Of a stretch of DNA of 64,000 bases, positions 19,181 to 29,374 are shown piece after piece. This DNA comes from Oscillibacter sp. (GTDB lineage Bacteria > Bacillota > Clostridia > Oscillospirales > Oscillospiraceae). Position 1 is the first letter of the stretch. Each line of letters opens with the position of its first letter. The position numbers were made by a program, and so were the translations under genes. The notes under the pieces are model-generated. The model did no database searches, was not told the DNA's origin, and worked only from the letters and a program-made list of their open reading frames with translations. Location: positions 62,001 to 126,000 of the forward strand of contig JAAVZX010000077.1 in the NCBI GenBank assembly GCA_022791875.1, read 5' to 3'.

Positions 19181-20842
19181 TCAGACCGCGCCTCCGTTTT
19201 TCAGCCGGAACTTCCGCGTCTGGTCGCGCAGGATCTGCACCTGTTCAAAGAGTTCCGCGCTGACGGCGGCGGATTCTTCGCTGCTGGCGGAGTTGGTCTG
19301 GACGACGGCGGAGATCTGGCCGATGCCCTCCGTTACCTGGGCGATGGATTCCGCTTCGCCCTGGATGGCCTGGGTGATGACGCCGATGGCGTCGTTGGAC
19401 TGCATGACGAGTTCCAGGGTCTTTTTCAAGGACTCGGAAACCTCATCCACGATGTGGCTTCCGTGTTCCGTGGCCTGGACGGAGTTGTCGATGAGCTCCT
19501 TGGTGGCCTTGGCGGCCTCGTCGGAGCGGACGGAAAGGCTGCGCACCTCGTCGGCAACGACGGCGAAGCCCTTGCCGGCCGTGCCGGCCCGCGCGGCTTC
19601 CACCGCGGCGTTCAGGGCCAGGATGTTCGTCTGGAAAGCGATGTCCTCAATGGTGGCGATGATCTTGCTGATCTGCTGGGACGCCTTGGTGATGTTGGTC
19701 ATGGCGACTACCATCTCGCCCATCTGCTGGCTGCTGAGAGTCACCTGCTCGCCGGTGAGGCGGGCATTTTCTCTGGCCATGTTGGCGGAGGCCACATTGC
19801 TGGAAGCGCTCTTGGAGAGATCGTCCAGAGTGGCGTACAGCTCCTGGACGGCGCTGGCCTGCTCCGTGGCGCCCTGGGCCAGGGCCTGGGCCCCGCTGGA
19901 GAGCTGCTCCGCGTGGCCGGAAACGCTGTGCTCCGCCTGGTTGATGTGCCCGAAGGCTCTGGAAATATTGGATGTAAAAGAGGCGATGGACTCCTGGATG
20001 GACCGGAAGTCCCCGATGAACTCCACCGAGGTCCCCACGTCGAAGTTGCCGCCGGACAGCTCGCTCATAATCCGGTTGATATCCTCCACGTAGAGCGAGA
20101 TCTGGTGCATGGAGCCCTCCAGGGTCCTGGCCAGATCCCCCAGCTCGTTGTTGGCGCTGTACTCCAGATTCAGATCCAGTTTGCCCTCATGAATGGGCTT
20201 CGTCTTCTCCGTAATTTTGATGATGGGCTTAATCACGTGCCGCATGACGTACAGCACCAGGCTCACCAGGCAGATCAGCGCCAGGCCCAGACCGATGATG
20301 GACGTGGCGTGCATGATCACGATGGTTCTGGCCATCTTGGCCCGGCTGGCCTCGTTCACCTGCGTGCTCAGCTCAATCACCCGGTCCAGCTTCCCCACCA
20401 GGGTGCTGAGATTGGCCTGGATCGTCTGCTGGTAATAGTCCTGCGCCCGGGCTGGACTGCCGGACAGCATAGCCAGCACACTGCTGGCAGACTCGTGCAG
20501 CTCCCTGTGAAGGGGCTCCATCTCGTTCCGCAGGGCCAGGATTTCCGGATCGGTGGTCCCCGCCTCGCCGTAGAGCCACTGGCCCAGGACGCAGGTGGTG
20601 GGGTCCATGCTGCCAGTAAATTCCGTGCCCGCGTACAGGGCGTTGCTGAGGTTGGCGGACCAGCGGTAATGCGCCGCCTCCGCAGTCTGCGCCCGGTTCA
20701 GCACGGCGTTCGCCTGCACGCTGTTCCTCTGCGACCCCTCAATGCTCAAAATGTTCACCGTCATCACGATACTGAACAAAAGCACCGACGCCAACGCCAA
20801 AATCACCCGTATTCCAACCATTTTCTTAATGCTGCTGCGCAT
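19181..20842 (-). CDS. methyl-accepting chemotaxis protein
   Basis: HAMP region and signalling hairpin [39 protein letters not shown]. Confidence 0.95.
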   Translation of the reverse strand: MRSSIKKMVGIRVILALASVLLFSIVMTVNILSIEGSQRNSVQANAVLNRAQTAEAAHYRWSANLSNALYAGTEFTGSMDPTTCVLGQWLYGEAGTTDPEILALRNEMEPLHRELHESASSVLAMLSGSPARAQDYYQQTIQANLSTLVGKLDRVIELSTQVNEASRAKMARTIVIMHATSIIGLGLALICLVSLVLYVMRHVIKPIIKITEKTKPIHEGKLDLNLEYSANNELGDLARTLEGSMHQISLYVEDINRIMSELSGGNFDVGTSVEFIGDFRSIQESIASFTSNISRAFGHINQAEHSVSGHAEQLSSGAQALAQGATEQASAVQELYATLDDLSKSASSNVASANMARENARLTGEQVTLSSQQMGEMVVAMTNITKASQQISKIIATIEDIAFQTNILALNAAVEAARAGTAGKGFAVVADEVRSLSVRSDEAAKATKELIDNSVQATEHGSHIVDEVSESLKKTLELVMQSNDAIGVITQAIQGEAESIAQVTEGIGQISAVVQTNSASSEESAAVSAELFEQVQILRDQTRKFRLKNGGAV

Positions 20843-20956
20843 AGCACCACTCCCTCTCTTCTCTTATCATGTATATGCTGGCTCATCCTTATAAGTATAC
20901 CATATCCCTCCAGCAAATTGCAATCCCCAGTTTTCTCCACAGTGCCTGCCATACGA

Positions 20957-21066
20957 GGGACGGGGGACGGGGGGCCTCCGGCGGCCAGAGGGCTTTGCCC
21001 TCTGGACTCCCACCAGGGAGGCGTGCGCCTCCCTGGACCCTGGCAGATCAGTCCTTTTTTGGGGGA
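20957..21066. repeat. module A copy 4
   Basis: cggggggcctccggcggccagagggctttgccctctggactcccaccagggaggcgtgcgcctccctggaccctggcagatcagtcctttttt. Confidence 0.85.
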
Positions 21067-21108
21067 TTCTGCGGGGTGGTGGGATTGTAGGTTTTTTTCT
21101 GCTCTGTG

Positions 21109-22365
21109 CTAATTGATGGGGAGGTTTGATAGGTAGCGGCGGATAACGTCGTAGGCGTGGTTTGTGGCCAGGTTCTGGATGCGGTCGCGGCGGCGCTTGC
21201 CCAGATTCAGACTGCGGCAGTGGGTGCCCTCCGGGGTCGAGAGGCCGATGTATACGATGCCTACGGGGGTGCCGCGTTCGTCGGGGTCGGGGCCTGCTGC
21301 GCCTGTGACCGATACCGCTATGTCTGCGCCGGTGATGCGGCGGGCGCCGTCGGCCATGGCGCGGGCTGTCTCCTCGGAGACCGCTCCGTGCTGGTCCAGA
21401 ATTTCCTGCGGGACGCCCAGAACCGCGTTTTTTACGCTGGTCCAGTAGCTTACCACGCCGCCGCGGTACACCTGGGACGCGCCCGGCAGGGCCGTGATGC
21501 GCTCCGCAATCTGGCCGCCGGTACAGCTCTCCGCGGTGGCAAAGGTCAGCTTCTTTTCCTTTAGCATGTTCAAACAAGCCTCCGGGAGGCCGGATACGTC
21601 CATGCCGTACACAATCGGGCCCAAAAGGGCCTTGACCTCCGCCACGACCGGGGCCAGCATGGCCTCCGCCGCCGCCTGGGTGGCGGCTTTCGCCGTGGCA
21701 CGCAGGCGGACCTCGCTGGGCTTGGCGTAGGTCGCCAGGGTGGGGTTCGTCATTTTCTCCATCTGATCCCGCAGAAGGGCCTCCACGCTGCTCTCCCCCA
21801 TACCGAAGGTCATGATGTCGTGGGAGAGAATCACCTCCTGGGACAGCCTGCGCAGATAAGGCTCCACATGGCGGCGGAGCATGGTGGTCATCTCGTGGGG
21901 CGGTCCGGGGAGCATCAGCACGTGGACCCCGCCGCTCTCAAAGGCGCAGCCGGGGGCGGTGCCCACGGGGTTGTCGAAAATCTCGCAGTCCTCGGGAAAC
22001 TCCGCCTGCTGGGCGTTGCTCTCCGGCATGGGCACGTGGAGGGCGGAGGCGTAGTAGCGCCGGATGTCCTCCAGGATGTCCGGGTGGAAGACCAGCTTTT
22101 TGCCGAAGGCGGCGCTGATGGTCTGCTTGGTGAGGTCGTCGTAGGTGGGGCCCAGGCCCCCGGTGGTGATGATGATGTCCGCCCGGCGGCGGGCAATGTC
22201 CAGGGCTTCCCGCAGGCGCTCCGGGTTGTCGCCCACGACGGTGTGCCAGAAGACGTTGACCCCCAGGCTGGAGAGGCTTTGTGAGATCGCCTGGGCGTTG
22301 GTGTTCGCGATGTTGCCCAGGAGCAGCTCGGTTCCGACGGCAATGATTTCGGCGGTGTGGGACAC
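21109..22365 (-). CDS. cinA: CinA family competence/damage-inducible protein (nicotinamide-nucleotide amidase)
   Basis: GTELLLGNIANTNAQ, ITTGGLGPTYDDLTK, FATAESCTGGQIAERIT; GTG 22365 with AAAGGGGAG. Confidence 0.92.
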   Translation of the reverse strand: MSHTAEIIAVGTELLLGNIANTNAQAISQSLSSLGVNVFWHTVVGDNPERLREALDIARRRADIIITTGGLGPTYDDLTKQTISAAFGKKLVFHPDILEDIRRYYASALHVPMPESNAQQAEFPEDCEIFDNPVGTAPGCAFESGGVHVLMLPGPPHEMTTMLRRHVEPYLRRLSQEVILSHDIMTFGMGESSVEALLRDQMEKMTNPTLATYAKPSEVRLRATAKAATQAAAEAMLAPVVAEVKALLGPIVYGMDVSGLPEACLNMLKEKKLTFATAESCTGGQIAERITALPGASQVYRGGVVSYWTSVKNAVLGVPQEILDQHGAVSEETARAMADGARRITGADIAVSVTGAAGPDPDERGTPVGIVYIGLSTPEGTHCRSLNLGKRRRDRIQNLATNHAYDVIRRYLSNLPIN

Positions 22366-22471
22366 GGAAATCTCCCCTTTTTCTATCAATTTTCAGGTGT
22401 ATGGAAGCTGTGTGGAACGGCACAGTGCGGCGCTGGGCGGACACGCAGGTCCGCCCCTACAGGGTCGTCGC

Positions 22472-23674
22472 TTACGGCTTCACCCAAATCCACTCCTCGC
22501 CCTCCAGGGACCTGGCGACCAGGGCATCCACGTCCAGCGCGGCCTCCGCCTTTCGCACGTCCTCGATGCTGGGCCGCGTGGCGGGGTGCCGGGGCGTGAA
22601 GACGGTGCAGCAGTCCTCGTAGGGCAAAATGGAGGTGTCGTAGGTGCCGATCCGCTGGGCGGTGTGGATGATCTCTACCTTGTCCATGCCGATCAGGGGC
22701 CGCAGGACGGGCAGCGTGGTCACGTCCTCGGTGACGCCCAGGGCCATCATGGTCTGGCTGGCCACCTGGCCCAGGGACTCGCCGGTGATCAGGGCCTTGG
22801 CCCCCGCCCGCCGCGCGATTGCCTCCGACAGCCGCATCATGAAGCGGCGCATGATCAGGGTAAAATATTCCTCGGGGCAGTTCCGGCGGATCTGCTCCTG
22901 GATCTCGGTGAAGGGCACGATATGGACCCGGAGGCGTCCGCAGTAAGCGGTCAGGAGCCGCGCCAGGTCCAGCACCTTGTCCTGGGCCTGCTGGGAGGTA
23001 TAGGGCGGGGAGACGAAGTGGACCATTTCAAGCTCCACCCCCCGCCGCGCCATCATCCAGGAGGAAACGGGGGAGTCCAGCCCCCCGGACAGGAGGCTGA
23101 TAGCGTGTCCACCGGTCCCCACGGGCAGTCCGCCCGCCCCGGGAACGGCGGGCGCGTGAACGTAGGCGTGCTTCTCCCGGATCTCCACGTAAACGGTCAA
23201 ATCCGGGTTGTGGACATCCACGGTCACATTCGGAAACGCCTCCGCCAGCTCGCCCCCCACGGCCTGGGACACCTGGATCGAGTTCATGGGATACGCCTTA
23301 TCGGCCCGCTTGCTCTCCACCTTAAAGCTCTTCGCGCCAGCGAAGGCGGGAGCCAGGTAGCGTTTCGCCGTCTCGACGATAGCGTCCACAGTCTTCTCGC
23401 AGGGCACCGCCCGCGCCACGCTGACGATCCCGAACACCTGCTGAGCCGCCGCGTAAGCGGCGTCCATGTCGCATGAATCAGTGGCGGGTTCAACATAGAT
23501 TGTGCTTTGCCGCACGTAAACCTGGAAGGAGCCGCAGTTTTTAAGTCTCCGCCGCACATTGGACATCAGCCGATCCTCAAAGGACCGCCGGTTCAGCCCC
23601 TTGAGCACGACCTCGCCCAATTTTAAGAGCAGCATTTCATTAGCGTTCATAGGAAATTCCTCCGATGCAGTCAA
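22472..23674 (-). CDS. thiI: tRNA uracil 4-sulfurtransferase ThiI
   Basis: LLSGGLDSPVSSWMMARRG PP-loop, THUMP-like N-terminus, ALITGESLGQVASQT; start may be the internal ATG at 23650. Confidence 0.93.
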   Translation of the reverse strand: MTASEEFPMNANEMLLLKLGEVVLKGLNRRSFEDRLMSNVRRRLKNCGSFQVYVRQSTIYVEPATDSCDMDAAYAAAQQVFGIVSVARAVPCEKTVDAIVETAKRYLAPAFAGAKSFKVESKRADKAYPMNSIQVSQAVGGELAEAFPNVTVDVHNPDLTVYVEIREKHAYVHAPAVPGAGGLPVGTGGHAISLLSGGLDSPVSSWMMARRGVELEMVHFVSPPYTSQQAQDKVLDLARLLTAYCGRLRVHIVPFTEIQEQIRRNCPEEYFTLIMRRFMMRLSEAIARRAGAKALITGESLGQVASQTMMALGVTEDVTTLPVLRPLIGMDKVEIIHTAQRIGTYDTSILPYEDCCTVFTPRHPATRPSIEDVRKAEAALDVDALVARSLEGEEWIWVKP

Positions 23675-23711
23675 TTCGCCTGATTATACCACATATGCGT
23701 GGAAAGTGAAA

Positions 23712-24045
23712 GAGAAATTTACCCGCGGGGGGCCTCCGGCGGCTTACTTTTCTTGAAAGAAAAGTAAGCAAAAGAACTTTTTAACTCGACGCGAATCTGG
23801 TGGTTGATGGGGGCTTTCTGCGCCGGAACCACGTGCCTGCGTGTGGGGCATACCTTTTCGGTATGCCCCACAATTTTCTTTCATATAAAATCTGTGGTCC
23901 TTGCCTCGTCAGAGGTAAGGACCACAAGCACTGCACCACGTCACGGTGCGGAAAGCCCCCGCGACCACCAGATTCGCGTCGAGTTAAAGCTCTTTTCGGT
24001 TCCTTTTCTCTCGAGAAAAGGAACCCGCCGGAGGCCCCCCGTTGA
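23712..24045. mobile_element. MITE-like element with ~80-bp imperfect terminal inverted repeats and two internal hairpins
   Basis: Left ggggggcctccggcggcttacttttcttgaaagaaaagtaagcaaaagaactttttaactcgacgcgaatctggtgg is mirrored on the right by caccagattcgcgtcgagttaaagctcttttcggttccttttctctcgagaaaaggaacccgccggaggcccccc. Confidence 0.7.
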
Positions 24046-24070
24046 CAACCACCGCACGATTCGCTATAAT
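24042..24070 (+). promoter_or_regulatory. perfect consensus sigma-A promoter for aroK
   Basis: TTGACA (24042-24047) - 17 nt - TATAAT (24065-24070). Confidence 0.85.
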
Positions 24071-24119
24071 GGGCCACGCTGCGATTTGCGGCTCTACATT
24101 ATGACAATAGGTGGTAACT

Positions 24120-24647
24120 ATGAAGAATATCGTGCTGATTGGGATGCCCGGGACGGGTAAGAGTGTTGTCGGGCAGGCGCTGGCGGAGCGGTTGGGGTAT
24201 ACGTTTGTGGATGTGGATGATTTGATCGTTGAGGCGGCTGGGGCGGAGACGTTGGCGGAGGTTTTGCGGGGGCGTGGGCTGAATGGGTTTTTGAGGCTGG
24301 AGGGGCAGGTCGGGGAAAGTCTGGATGTTGAGAATACGGTCATTGCTACCGGGGGGAGTATGGTGCTCTCGGAGGGGGCTATGGCGCATTTGAAGAAAAA
24401 TGGGGTCGCTATTTGGCTGGAAACGCCCTTTTCTCAGATCTCTCAGAGAATGCCGGAGGACCTTATGGACCGTGGGATTGCCGCGCCGGCTGATACGCCT
24501 CTGCGGCAAATTTACGAGGAGCGCAGGCCCCTTTACGCGCAGTATGCGGACCTTATCGTCGCCAGCCGGGACGGGGAGGACGATACCGCGCGGCAGGTTG
24601 AGGAAGTCATGCGTACGGTCGGCCTCTCTTTGGATACCGCCGTTTGA
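24120..24647 (+). CDS. aroK: shikimate kinase
   Basis: MKNIVLIGMPGTGKSVVGQALAERLGYTFVDVDDLI Walker A and shikimate kinase pattern. Confidence 0.9.
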   Translation: MKNIVLIGMPGTGKSVVGQALAERLGYTFVDVDDLIVEAAGAETLAEVLRGRGLNGFLRLEGQVGESLDVENTVIATGGSMVLSEGAMAHLKKNGVAIWLETPFSQISQRMPEDLMDRGIAAPADTPLRQIYEERRPLYAQYADLIVASRDGEDDTARQVEEVMRTVGLSLDTAV

Positions 24648-24656
24648 AAGTGGAAA

Positions 24657-24686
24657 GCCCCCAGCGCTTACGCGTTGGGGGCCTTT
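24657..24686 (+). terminator. intrinsic terminator downstream of aroK
   Basis: gcccccagcgc-ttac-gcgttgggggccttttc. Confidence 0.75.
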
Positions 24687-24695
24687 TCTGCTCTG

Positions 24696-25856
24696 TCACT
24701 CCAGAATATAGACCGTACAATTCCGCCGTCCAAACTGGATGCACTCGTTGTAGGTGTCATAATAGAGGTCAATCCGGTTGCCGCGGACGCCGGTGTCCTC
24801 CGCCACGGCGAGGCCGTAAACCACTCCGCCGCTGGCCGTAATATACATCCGCGTCCCCAGGGGGATCACCTTCCGGTCCACCGCTACGGTGCCCACCCGC
24901 ACCGCGGTGCCGCTGGCCGTCCGGGTGCCTACGCCGTCATGGCCCGTGGTGTAGGCCGTGGCCTTCATGGTCCGCACGCCGGAGTAGTTCAGAGTCGTGC
25001 CGTCTTTCAGGTACAGCGTGCCGCTGCCGTCCGCGTTTTCAGAGACATTCACAATCGGGCTTTGCCCGCTGGTGACGGCGGCTTCCGTGCCGCTGGACCC
25101 GGCGCTTCCGGCCTCCTCGCCGGACGCCGCTTCCTTGGACGTTTTCTCCACAGGGGCCCCAGCCGCCTCCGCGGCTTCCTCCGCCTCTGCTTCCGCCTCC
25201 GGCTTGGCCGCGCCATACTCGATGATTTCGTCCACGGCGGTGCTGTTCAGCTCCTCCACGAACTGCCGGGAGATTTCCTCCCCGTTGGACCAGACCACCT
25301 CATAGATGCAGGAGCGGATACCGTCCGCGCCCTTCTGGGCCACCTGCTCCGTGCCCTCGGGCAGTTCGGGATTCTCCACACGCAGGGTCTGGTGCGTGGC
25401 CTTCTCCGTGACCCGCTCGTAGAAGGAGAGGTCGGAGGACACGGTGATGGTCACGTCGCCGCTGGAGAGGTCCACGCCCACCATTTCCAGGGGGCTGGGG
25501 ACAATCTGCATCCGGTTCAGGAGCGAGGAAACGCTTTCCCGCCGCGCCACGGCGGTGACGACGCCGCCCTCGTGGTGGATGGCGACGCCCTGCCCCTCCG
25601 AAAGCATGATGTCGTAACCCCGGCTTCCGTTGGAGATATAGACCATCTGGGAGGACAGGTCCGGAGCCTCGTCCTGGGCGCTGTCGAGGATAATGGCGGC
25701 GTCATCTTCCGTGCCGGTGATGATATAAAGGGAGCCGGCCCAGCCGGTAGCCGCCAGGCTGGTGACCACCGCCGCCGCCAGGCCCGCGATCAGGGACCCG
25801 CGCCGCCGCCAGAGTGCCGCCAGCTTGTTTGATACGTGGTAGTTTTTCAATTGCAT
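24696..25856 (-). CDS. G5 / 3D domain cell-wall-associated protein (YabE/Rpf-like)
   Basis: VTAVARRESVSSLLNRM (DUF348-like), G5-like region, C-terminal 3D domain MKATAYTTGHDGVGTRTASGTAVRVGTVAVDRKVIPLGTRMYI; start uncertain (ORF extends to 25949). Confidence 0.85.
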   Translation of the reverse strand: MQLKNYHVSNKLAALWRRRGSLIAGLAAAVVTSLAATGWAGSLYIITGTEDDAAIILDSAQDEAPDLSSQMVYISNGSRGYDIMLSEGQGVAIHHEGGVVTAVARRESVSSLLNRMQIVPSPLEMVGVDLSSGDVTITVSSDLSFYERVTEKATHQTLRVENPELPEGTEQVAQKGADGIRSCIYEVVWSNGEEISRQFVEELNSTAVDEIIEYGAAKPEAEAEAEEAAEAAGAPVEKTSKEAASGEEAGSAGSSGTEAAVTSGQSPIVNVSENADGSGTLYLKDGTTLNYSGVRTMKATAYTTGHDGVGTRTASGTAVRVGTVAVDRKVIPLGTRMYITASGGVVYGLAVAEDTGVRGNRIDLYYDTYNECIQFGRRNCTVYILE

Positions 25857-26040
25857 ACCCTCCTGATAAAGGTTGTACTCGGCACGGCGCAGAGAGAATG
25901 AGGAAAAGTGAGCCGCAAAGCGGCAAACGCGCCCATGCCGTCTTCCCACCCAAGGGAGTGCTGTGCAGCCGTCCCCCAGTGCGCCGCCAGGCGCCCGGAA
26001 AACAACTTGTAACTTTTGTTACTCTCTGAAAACTGCCCAT

Positions 26041-26069
26041 AGTATACACCCGTTTCCCACTTTTGTCAA
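26041..26069 (-). promoter_or_regulatory. sigma-A promoter upstream of G5/3D gene
   Basis: Minus strand TTGACA (26064-26069) - 17 nt - TATACT (26041-26046). Confidence 0.8.
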
Positions 26070-26188
26070 GCACTGCAAGGTCCGGACGGGTCATTATCCC
26101 CACTTTTGACCCAATCAGACAAAACAAGACTGGAAGCATTTAGGGAAATAGCTACAAAGGTAACAAATCGGTAACGCTGGCGCCTGCA

Positions 26189-26345
26189 TACGGGGGGCCT
26201 CCGGCGGCTTCCTTTTCTCGAGAGAAAAGGAAGCGAAAAGAGCTTTAACTCGACGCGAATCTGGTGGGCGCGAAGGCTTGGCACACGGTAACGAAGCGTA
26301 AGCAAGTGAGACCTTCCATTACCATGGAAGGTCCCACATATTTTT
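26189..26345. repeat. modules B+C copy 5
   Basis: ggggggcctccggcggcttccttttctcgagagaaaaggaagc ... aactcgacgcgaatctggtgggcg ... gaccttccattaccatggaaggtcccacatattttt. Confidence 0.8.
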
Positions 26346-26357
26346 GTATGGCACTCC

Positions 26358-26400
26358 GTAGGGGCCGCCGCCCTCGGCGGCCCTTCCCCCGCGACTGCCA
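26358..26400. repeat. module D palindromic repeat
   Basis: gtaggggccgccgccctcggcggcccttcccccgcgac. Confidence 0.7.
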
Positions 26401-26418
26401 GACTCCGGGGAATGCACC

Positions 26419-26910
26419 TCAACACCCACAATCTCTGACGCAAAACCTGCAAACCGCCCAATTCACCAAACAAAACGCCGCAACAAAACCACTGACCCAC
26501 CAGGCATTTTCCGGCATCCCCAGCCATTCTATCACCGGAACCAGCACCACATAAGGCGAGTACACCATCGGAAAAATAACCGCCAGACTGTCCGGAAAAG
26601 ACACATGAATCACCAGCAGAAGCCCCACCGCGATCACAGAACTCCCCCAATACCTCCGCAGGGCCCGCGCCATTTCAAAACGCCCTTTCAGCAGCATAAA
26701 GCAGTCCGTCCCCAGCACAATCAGCAGATACACTCCTATCAGCACATACGACAGCGCCGGATAACTGTGTCCATAACCCTTGTCGATGCTGTTAAAAAAA
26801 TTGCTCCAGCTCAAATACAGATGCAGCGGCCCCAGGCACAGCGTCAGAATGCCCAGAACCGCCTCCGTCCGCCCCATCTTACCCTTTTCAGCCACAAACC
26901 ATCCCTCCAA
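26419..26910 (-). CDS. hypothetical membrane protein
   Basis: 163 aa with multiple hydrophobic helices. Confidence 0.65.
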   Translation of the reverse strand: MEGWFVAEKGKMGRTEAVLGILTLCLGPLHLYLSWSNFFNSIDKGYGHSYPALSYVLIGVYLLIVLGTDCFMLLKGRFEMARALRRYWGSSVIAVGLLLVIHVSFPDSLAVIFPMVYSPYVVLVPVIEWLGMPENAWWVSGFVAAFCLVNWAVCRFCVRDCGC

Positions 26911-26990
26911 ACCGCAAAAACGAGGAGCAGAGATTCCCCTCTCTGCTCCCCATTATACATTATCATTTATCCATTATCAATTATCAATTC

Positions 26991-27719
26991 TCAAAGCACC
27001 TTTTCCAGGAAGGATTTCAGGCGCTCGCTGCGGGGATGCGCGAAGAACTCCGCAGGCTCGTTCTGCTCCAGGATGTGGCCCCCGTCCATGAAGAGGACCC
27101 GGCTCCCTACCTCCCGGGCAAAGCCCATCTCGTGGGTCACCACTACCATGGTCATGCCCTCCCGGGCCAGCTCCTTCATCACGTCCAGGACTTCACCGAC
27201 CATTTCCGGGTCCAGGGCGGAGGTAGGCTCGTCGAAGAGCATCACTTTCGGCTTCATCGCCAGGGCCCGCACGATGGCGATCCGCTGCTTCTGTCCGCCG
27301 GAGAGCTGGTTGGGGTAGGCGTCCGCCTTGTCCTCCAGACCCACCCGTTTCAGGAGTACGCTGGCCTCCTCGTCGGCCTCCGCCTGGGTCATGCGCTTCG
27401 TCCGCACAGGGGCCAGGGTGATGTTCTTCCGGATGGTCATGTTGGGGAAGAGGTTGAAGTGCTGGAAGACCATGCCCATCTGCTGGCGCACGGCGTCGAT
27501 TTTCACCTTGGGGTTCGTAATCTCCGTGCCCTCGAAGGTGATGGTGCCCTTGGTGGGGGACTCCAGGAGGTTCAGACAGCGGAGGAAGGTGGACTTGCCC
27601 GACCCGGAGGGGCCGATGACCACTACTTTTTCCCCCGGAAAGATGTGCTCGGAAATGCTGTCCAGGACCAGGTGGTCCCCGAACGCCTTCGACAGGTTCT
27701 TAACGTCGATCACTTTGAC
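26991..27719 (-). CDS. amino acid ABC transporter ATP-binding protein
   Basis: [55 protein letters not shown] start 27719 overlapping the permease 3' end. Confidence 0.93.
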   Translation of the reverse strand, partial: VKVIDVKNLSKAFGDHLVLDSISEHIFPGEKVVVIGPSGSGKSTFLRCLNLLESPTKGTITFEGTEITNPKVKIDAVRQQMGMVFQHFNLFPNMTIRKNITLAPVRTKRMTQAEADEEASVLLKRVGLEDKADAYPNQLSGGQKQRIAIVRALAMKPKVMLFDEPTSALDPEMVGEVLDVMKELAREGMTMVVVTHEMGFAREVGSRVLFMDGGHILEQNEPAEFFAHPRSERLKSFLEKVL

Positions 27720-28434
27720 GCAGCCTCCTTTCCAGCTTGCTCTGGAGCCAGGTAAAGACGATGACAACCACTAAGTACATGGCCGCGATGCCAATCAGGG
27801 GAGGCATGTAGTCGAAGGTCCTGCCGCCGATGGTGCTGGCGTAGTAGAGCATCTCCGCGCCGCCGATGGCCTGGACCAGGGAGGTGTCCTTGAAGAGGGT
27901 GATGAACTCGTTGCCCAGGGAGGGCAGGATGCTCTTGAACGCCTGGGGGATCACAATGAGGCGCATGGTGTCGAAGTAGTTCAGGCCCAGGGAGCGGCCC
28001 GCCTCGGACTGCCCTTGATCCACGCTCATCAGCCCGCCCCGGATGATCTCCGCCACGTAGGCCCCGGAGTTCACAGCCAGGCCGATGAAGCCCACCAGAA
28101 CCTTGTTCCGCTCGGAGCGCAGAATGACGAAGTTCCAGATAAAGAGCTGCACCAGCATGGGGGTGCCGCGGATCACGGTGGTGTAGATCTGGCAGAGGAC
28201 GTTGGCAATGCCCAGGAAGAAGTTTTTCCGGCGGTCCTGGCGCTGCTGGTCGTGGGCCGTGCGGACCATGGCCACTACCAGGCCCAGAATCACGCCGAAA
28301 ATCAGCGCGATCACCGTCAGCTCCAGGGTGGTGCCCAGACCTTGCAGGTAGAGCTTCCAGCGTCCGCCCTCGATGAAGGCCCGATACAGCCGGGGGCCCA
28401 TTTCCTCCAGCCAGTTGATCATGGATTGAATCAT
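27700..28434 (-). CDS. amino acid ABC transporter permease
   Basis: [64 protein letters not shown] loop. Confidence 0.93.
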   Translation of the reverse strand: MIQSMINWLEEMGPRLYRAFIEGGRWKLYLQGLGTTLELTVIALIFGVILGLVVAMVRTAHDQQRQDRRKNFFLGIANVLCQIYTTVIRGTPMLVQLFIWNFVILRSERNKVLVGFIGLAVNSGAYVAEIIRGGLMSVDQGQSEAGRSLGLNYFDTMRLIVIPQAFKSILPSLGNEFITLFKDTSLVQAIGGAEMLYYASTIGGRTFDYMPPLIGIAAMYLVVVIVFTWLQSKLERRLRQSDRR

Positions 28435-28465
28435 GGGGGGAACCTCCTCTCTCTTCTATCCGCAG

Positions 28466-28500
28466 AAAAGAAGGACGGCCCGGAAGGCCGCCCTTCTCAG
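28466..28500 (-). terminator. hairpin between solute-binding protein and permease genes (partial terminator)
   Basis: Minus strand gagaagggcggcc-ttccgg-gccgtccttcttttc. Confidence 0.6.
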
Positions 28501-28507
28501 GGGTCAC

Positions 28508-29374
28508 TTATTCCGCAGTGATATAGCTGTCCACGATGGCCTGGAAGGTGCCGTCGGCAATCAGCTCGCCCATGGCGGCGTTGACGGCGTCCAGGAGGGC
28601 GGTATTGCCCTTGGCAAAGCCGATGGCGTAGTCCTCCACGGCGAACTCGGTGTCCAGAATCTTCAAGCCCTCGTTGGCGGCGACGTAGTTCTTGGCGGGC
28701 TCGTTGTCGATGACAACCGCGTCCACCTGGTCGTTCACCAGGGCCATGACGGCCAGCGCGCCGGTGTCGAAGGCAGTCACGTGGTCCTCGCCGTAGCCGC
28801 CGTTCTCCACGCTGTCGGAGCAGTAGATGTAGCCGGTGGTGGCCTTCTGGCAGCCGATCATTTCAGCGTTGGCGAGGTCGTCCAGGGACTGAATGGGGGA
28901 GTCCTCCTTGACGATGACGACCTGGATGCCGGTGGCGTAGCTGTCGGAGAAGTCCATGACCTCCAGGCGCTCGTCGGTGATGGTGATGCCGGCCATGGCG
29001 ATGTCGCTCTGTCCGGTCTGGACGGCGGTGAGGGCGGCGTCGAAGCCCATGTCGTCCACGACCAGCTCCAGGCCCAGCTTCTTGGCGATGGCGTCGGCCA
29101 CTTCCACGTCGATGCCCTCGAAGCCGCCGGCGTCGGTGGTCATTTCATAGGGAGGGAACTCGGCGTTGGTGGACATGTGGAGCTTGCCCTCTTCGACAGT
29201 GGTGAAGGTGGGGGCGGCGGTGTCGCCGGTGTCAGAGGAACCGTCGGAGGTGTTGCCGGACTGAGCGGGCGGGGTGGTGGTGCTGCCGCTGCCGGACGGG
29301 GTTTCGCTGCCGCCGCAGGCGGCGAGGGAAAGGACCATAGCCAGGGTCAGCAGGCAGGTCAAAAACTTTTTCAT
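28508..29374 (-). CDS. amino acid ABC transporter substrate-binding lipoprotein
   Basis: Lipobox LSLAACGG; LHMSTNAEFPPYEM...GFEGIDVEVADAIAKKLG SBP_bac_3 family. Confidence 0.93.
   Translation of the reverse strand: MKKFLTCLLTLAMVLSLAACGGSETPSGSGSTTTPPAQSGNTSDGSSDTGDTAAPTFTTVEEGKLHMSTNAEFPPYEMTTDAGGFEGIDVEVADAIAKKLGLELVVDDMGFDAALTAVQTGQSDIAMAGITITDERLEVMDFSDSYATGIQVVIVKEDSPIQSLDDLANAEMIGCQKATTGYIYCSDSVENGGYGEDHVTAFDTGALAVMALVNDQVDAVVIDNEPAKNYVAANEGLKILDTEFAVEDYAIGFAKGNTALLDAVNAAMGELIADGTFQAIVDSYITAE

Noticed and set aside
23781-24160. small ORFs within the MITE-like element
   Set aside because: They run through inverted repeats and hairpins and appear on both strands; no protein-like conservation expected.
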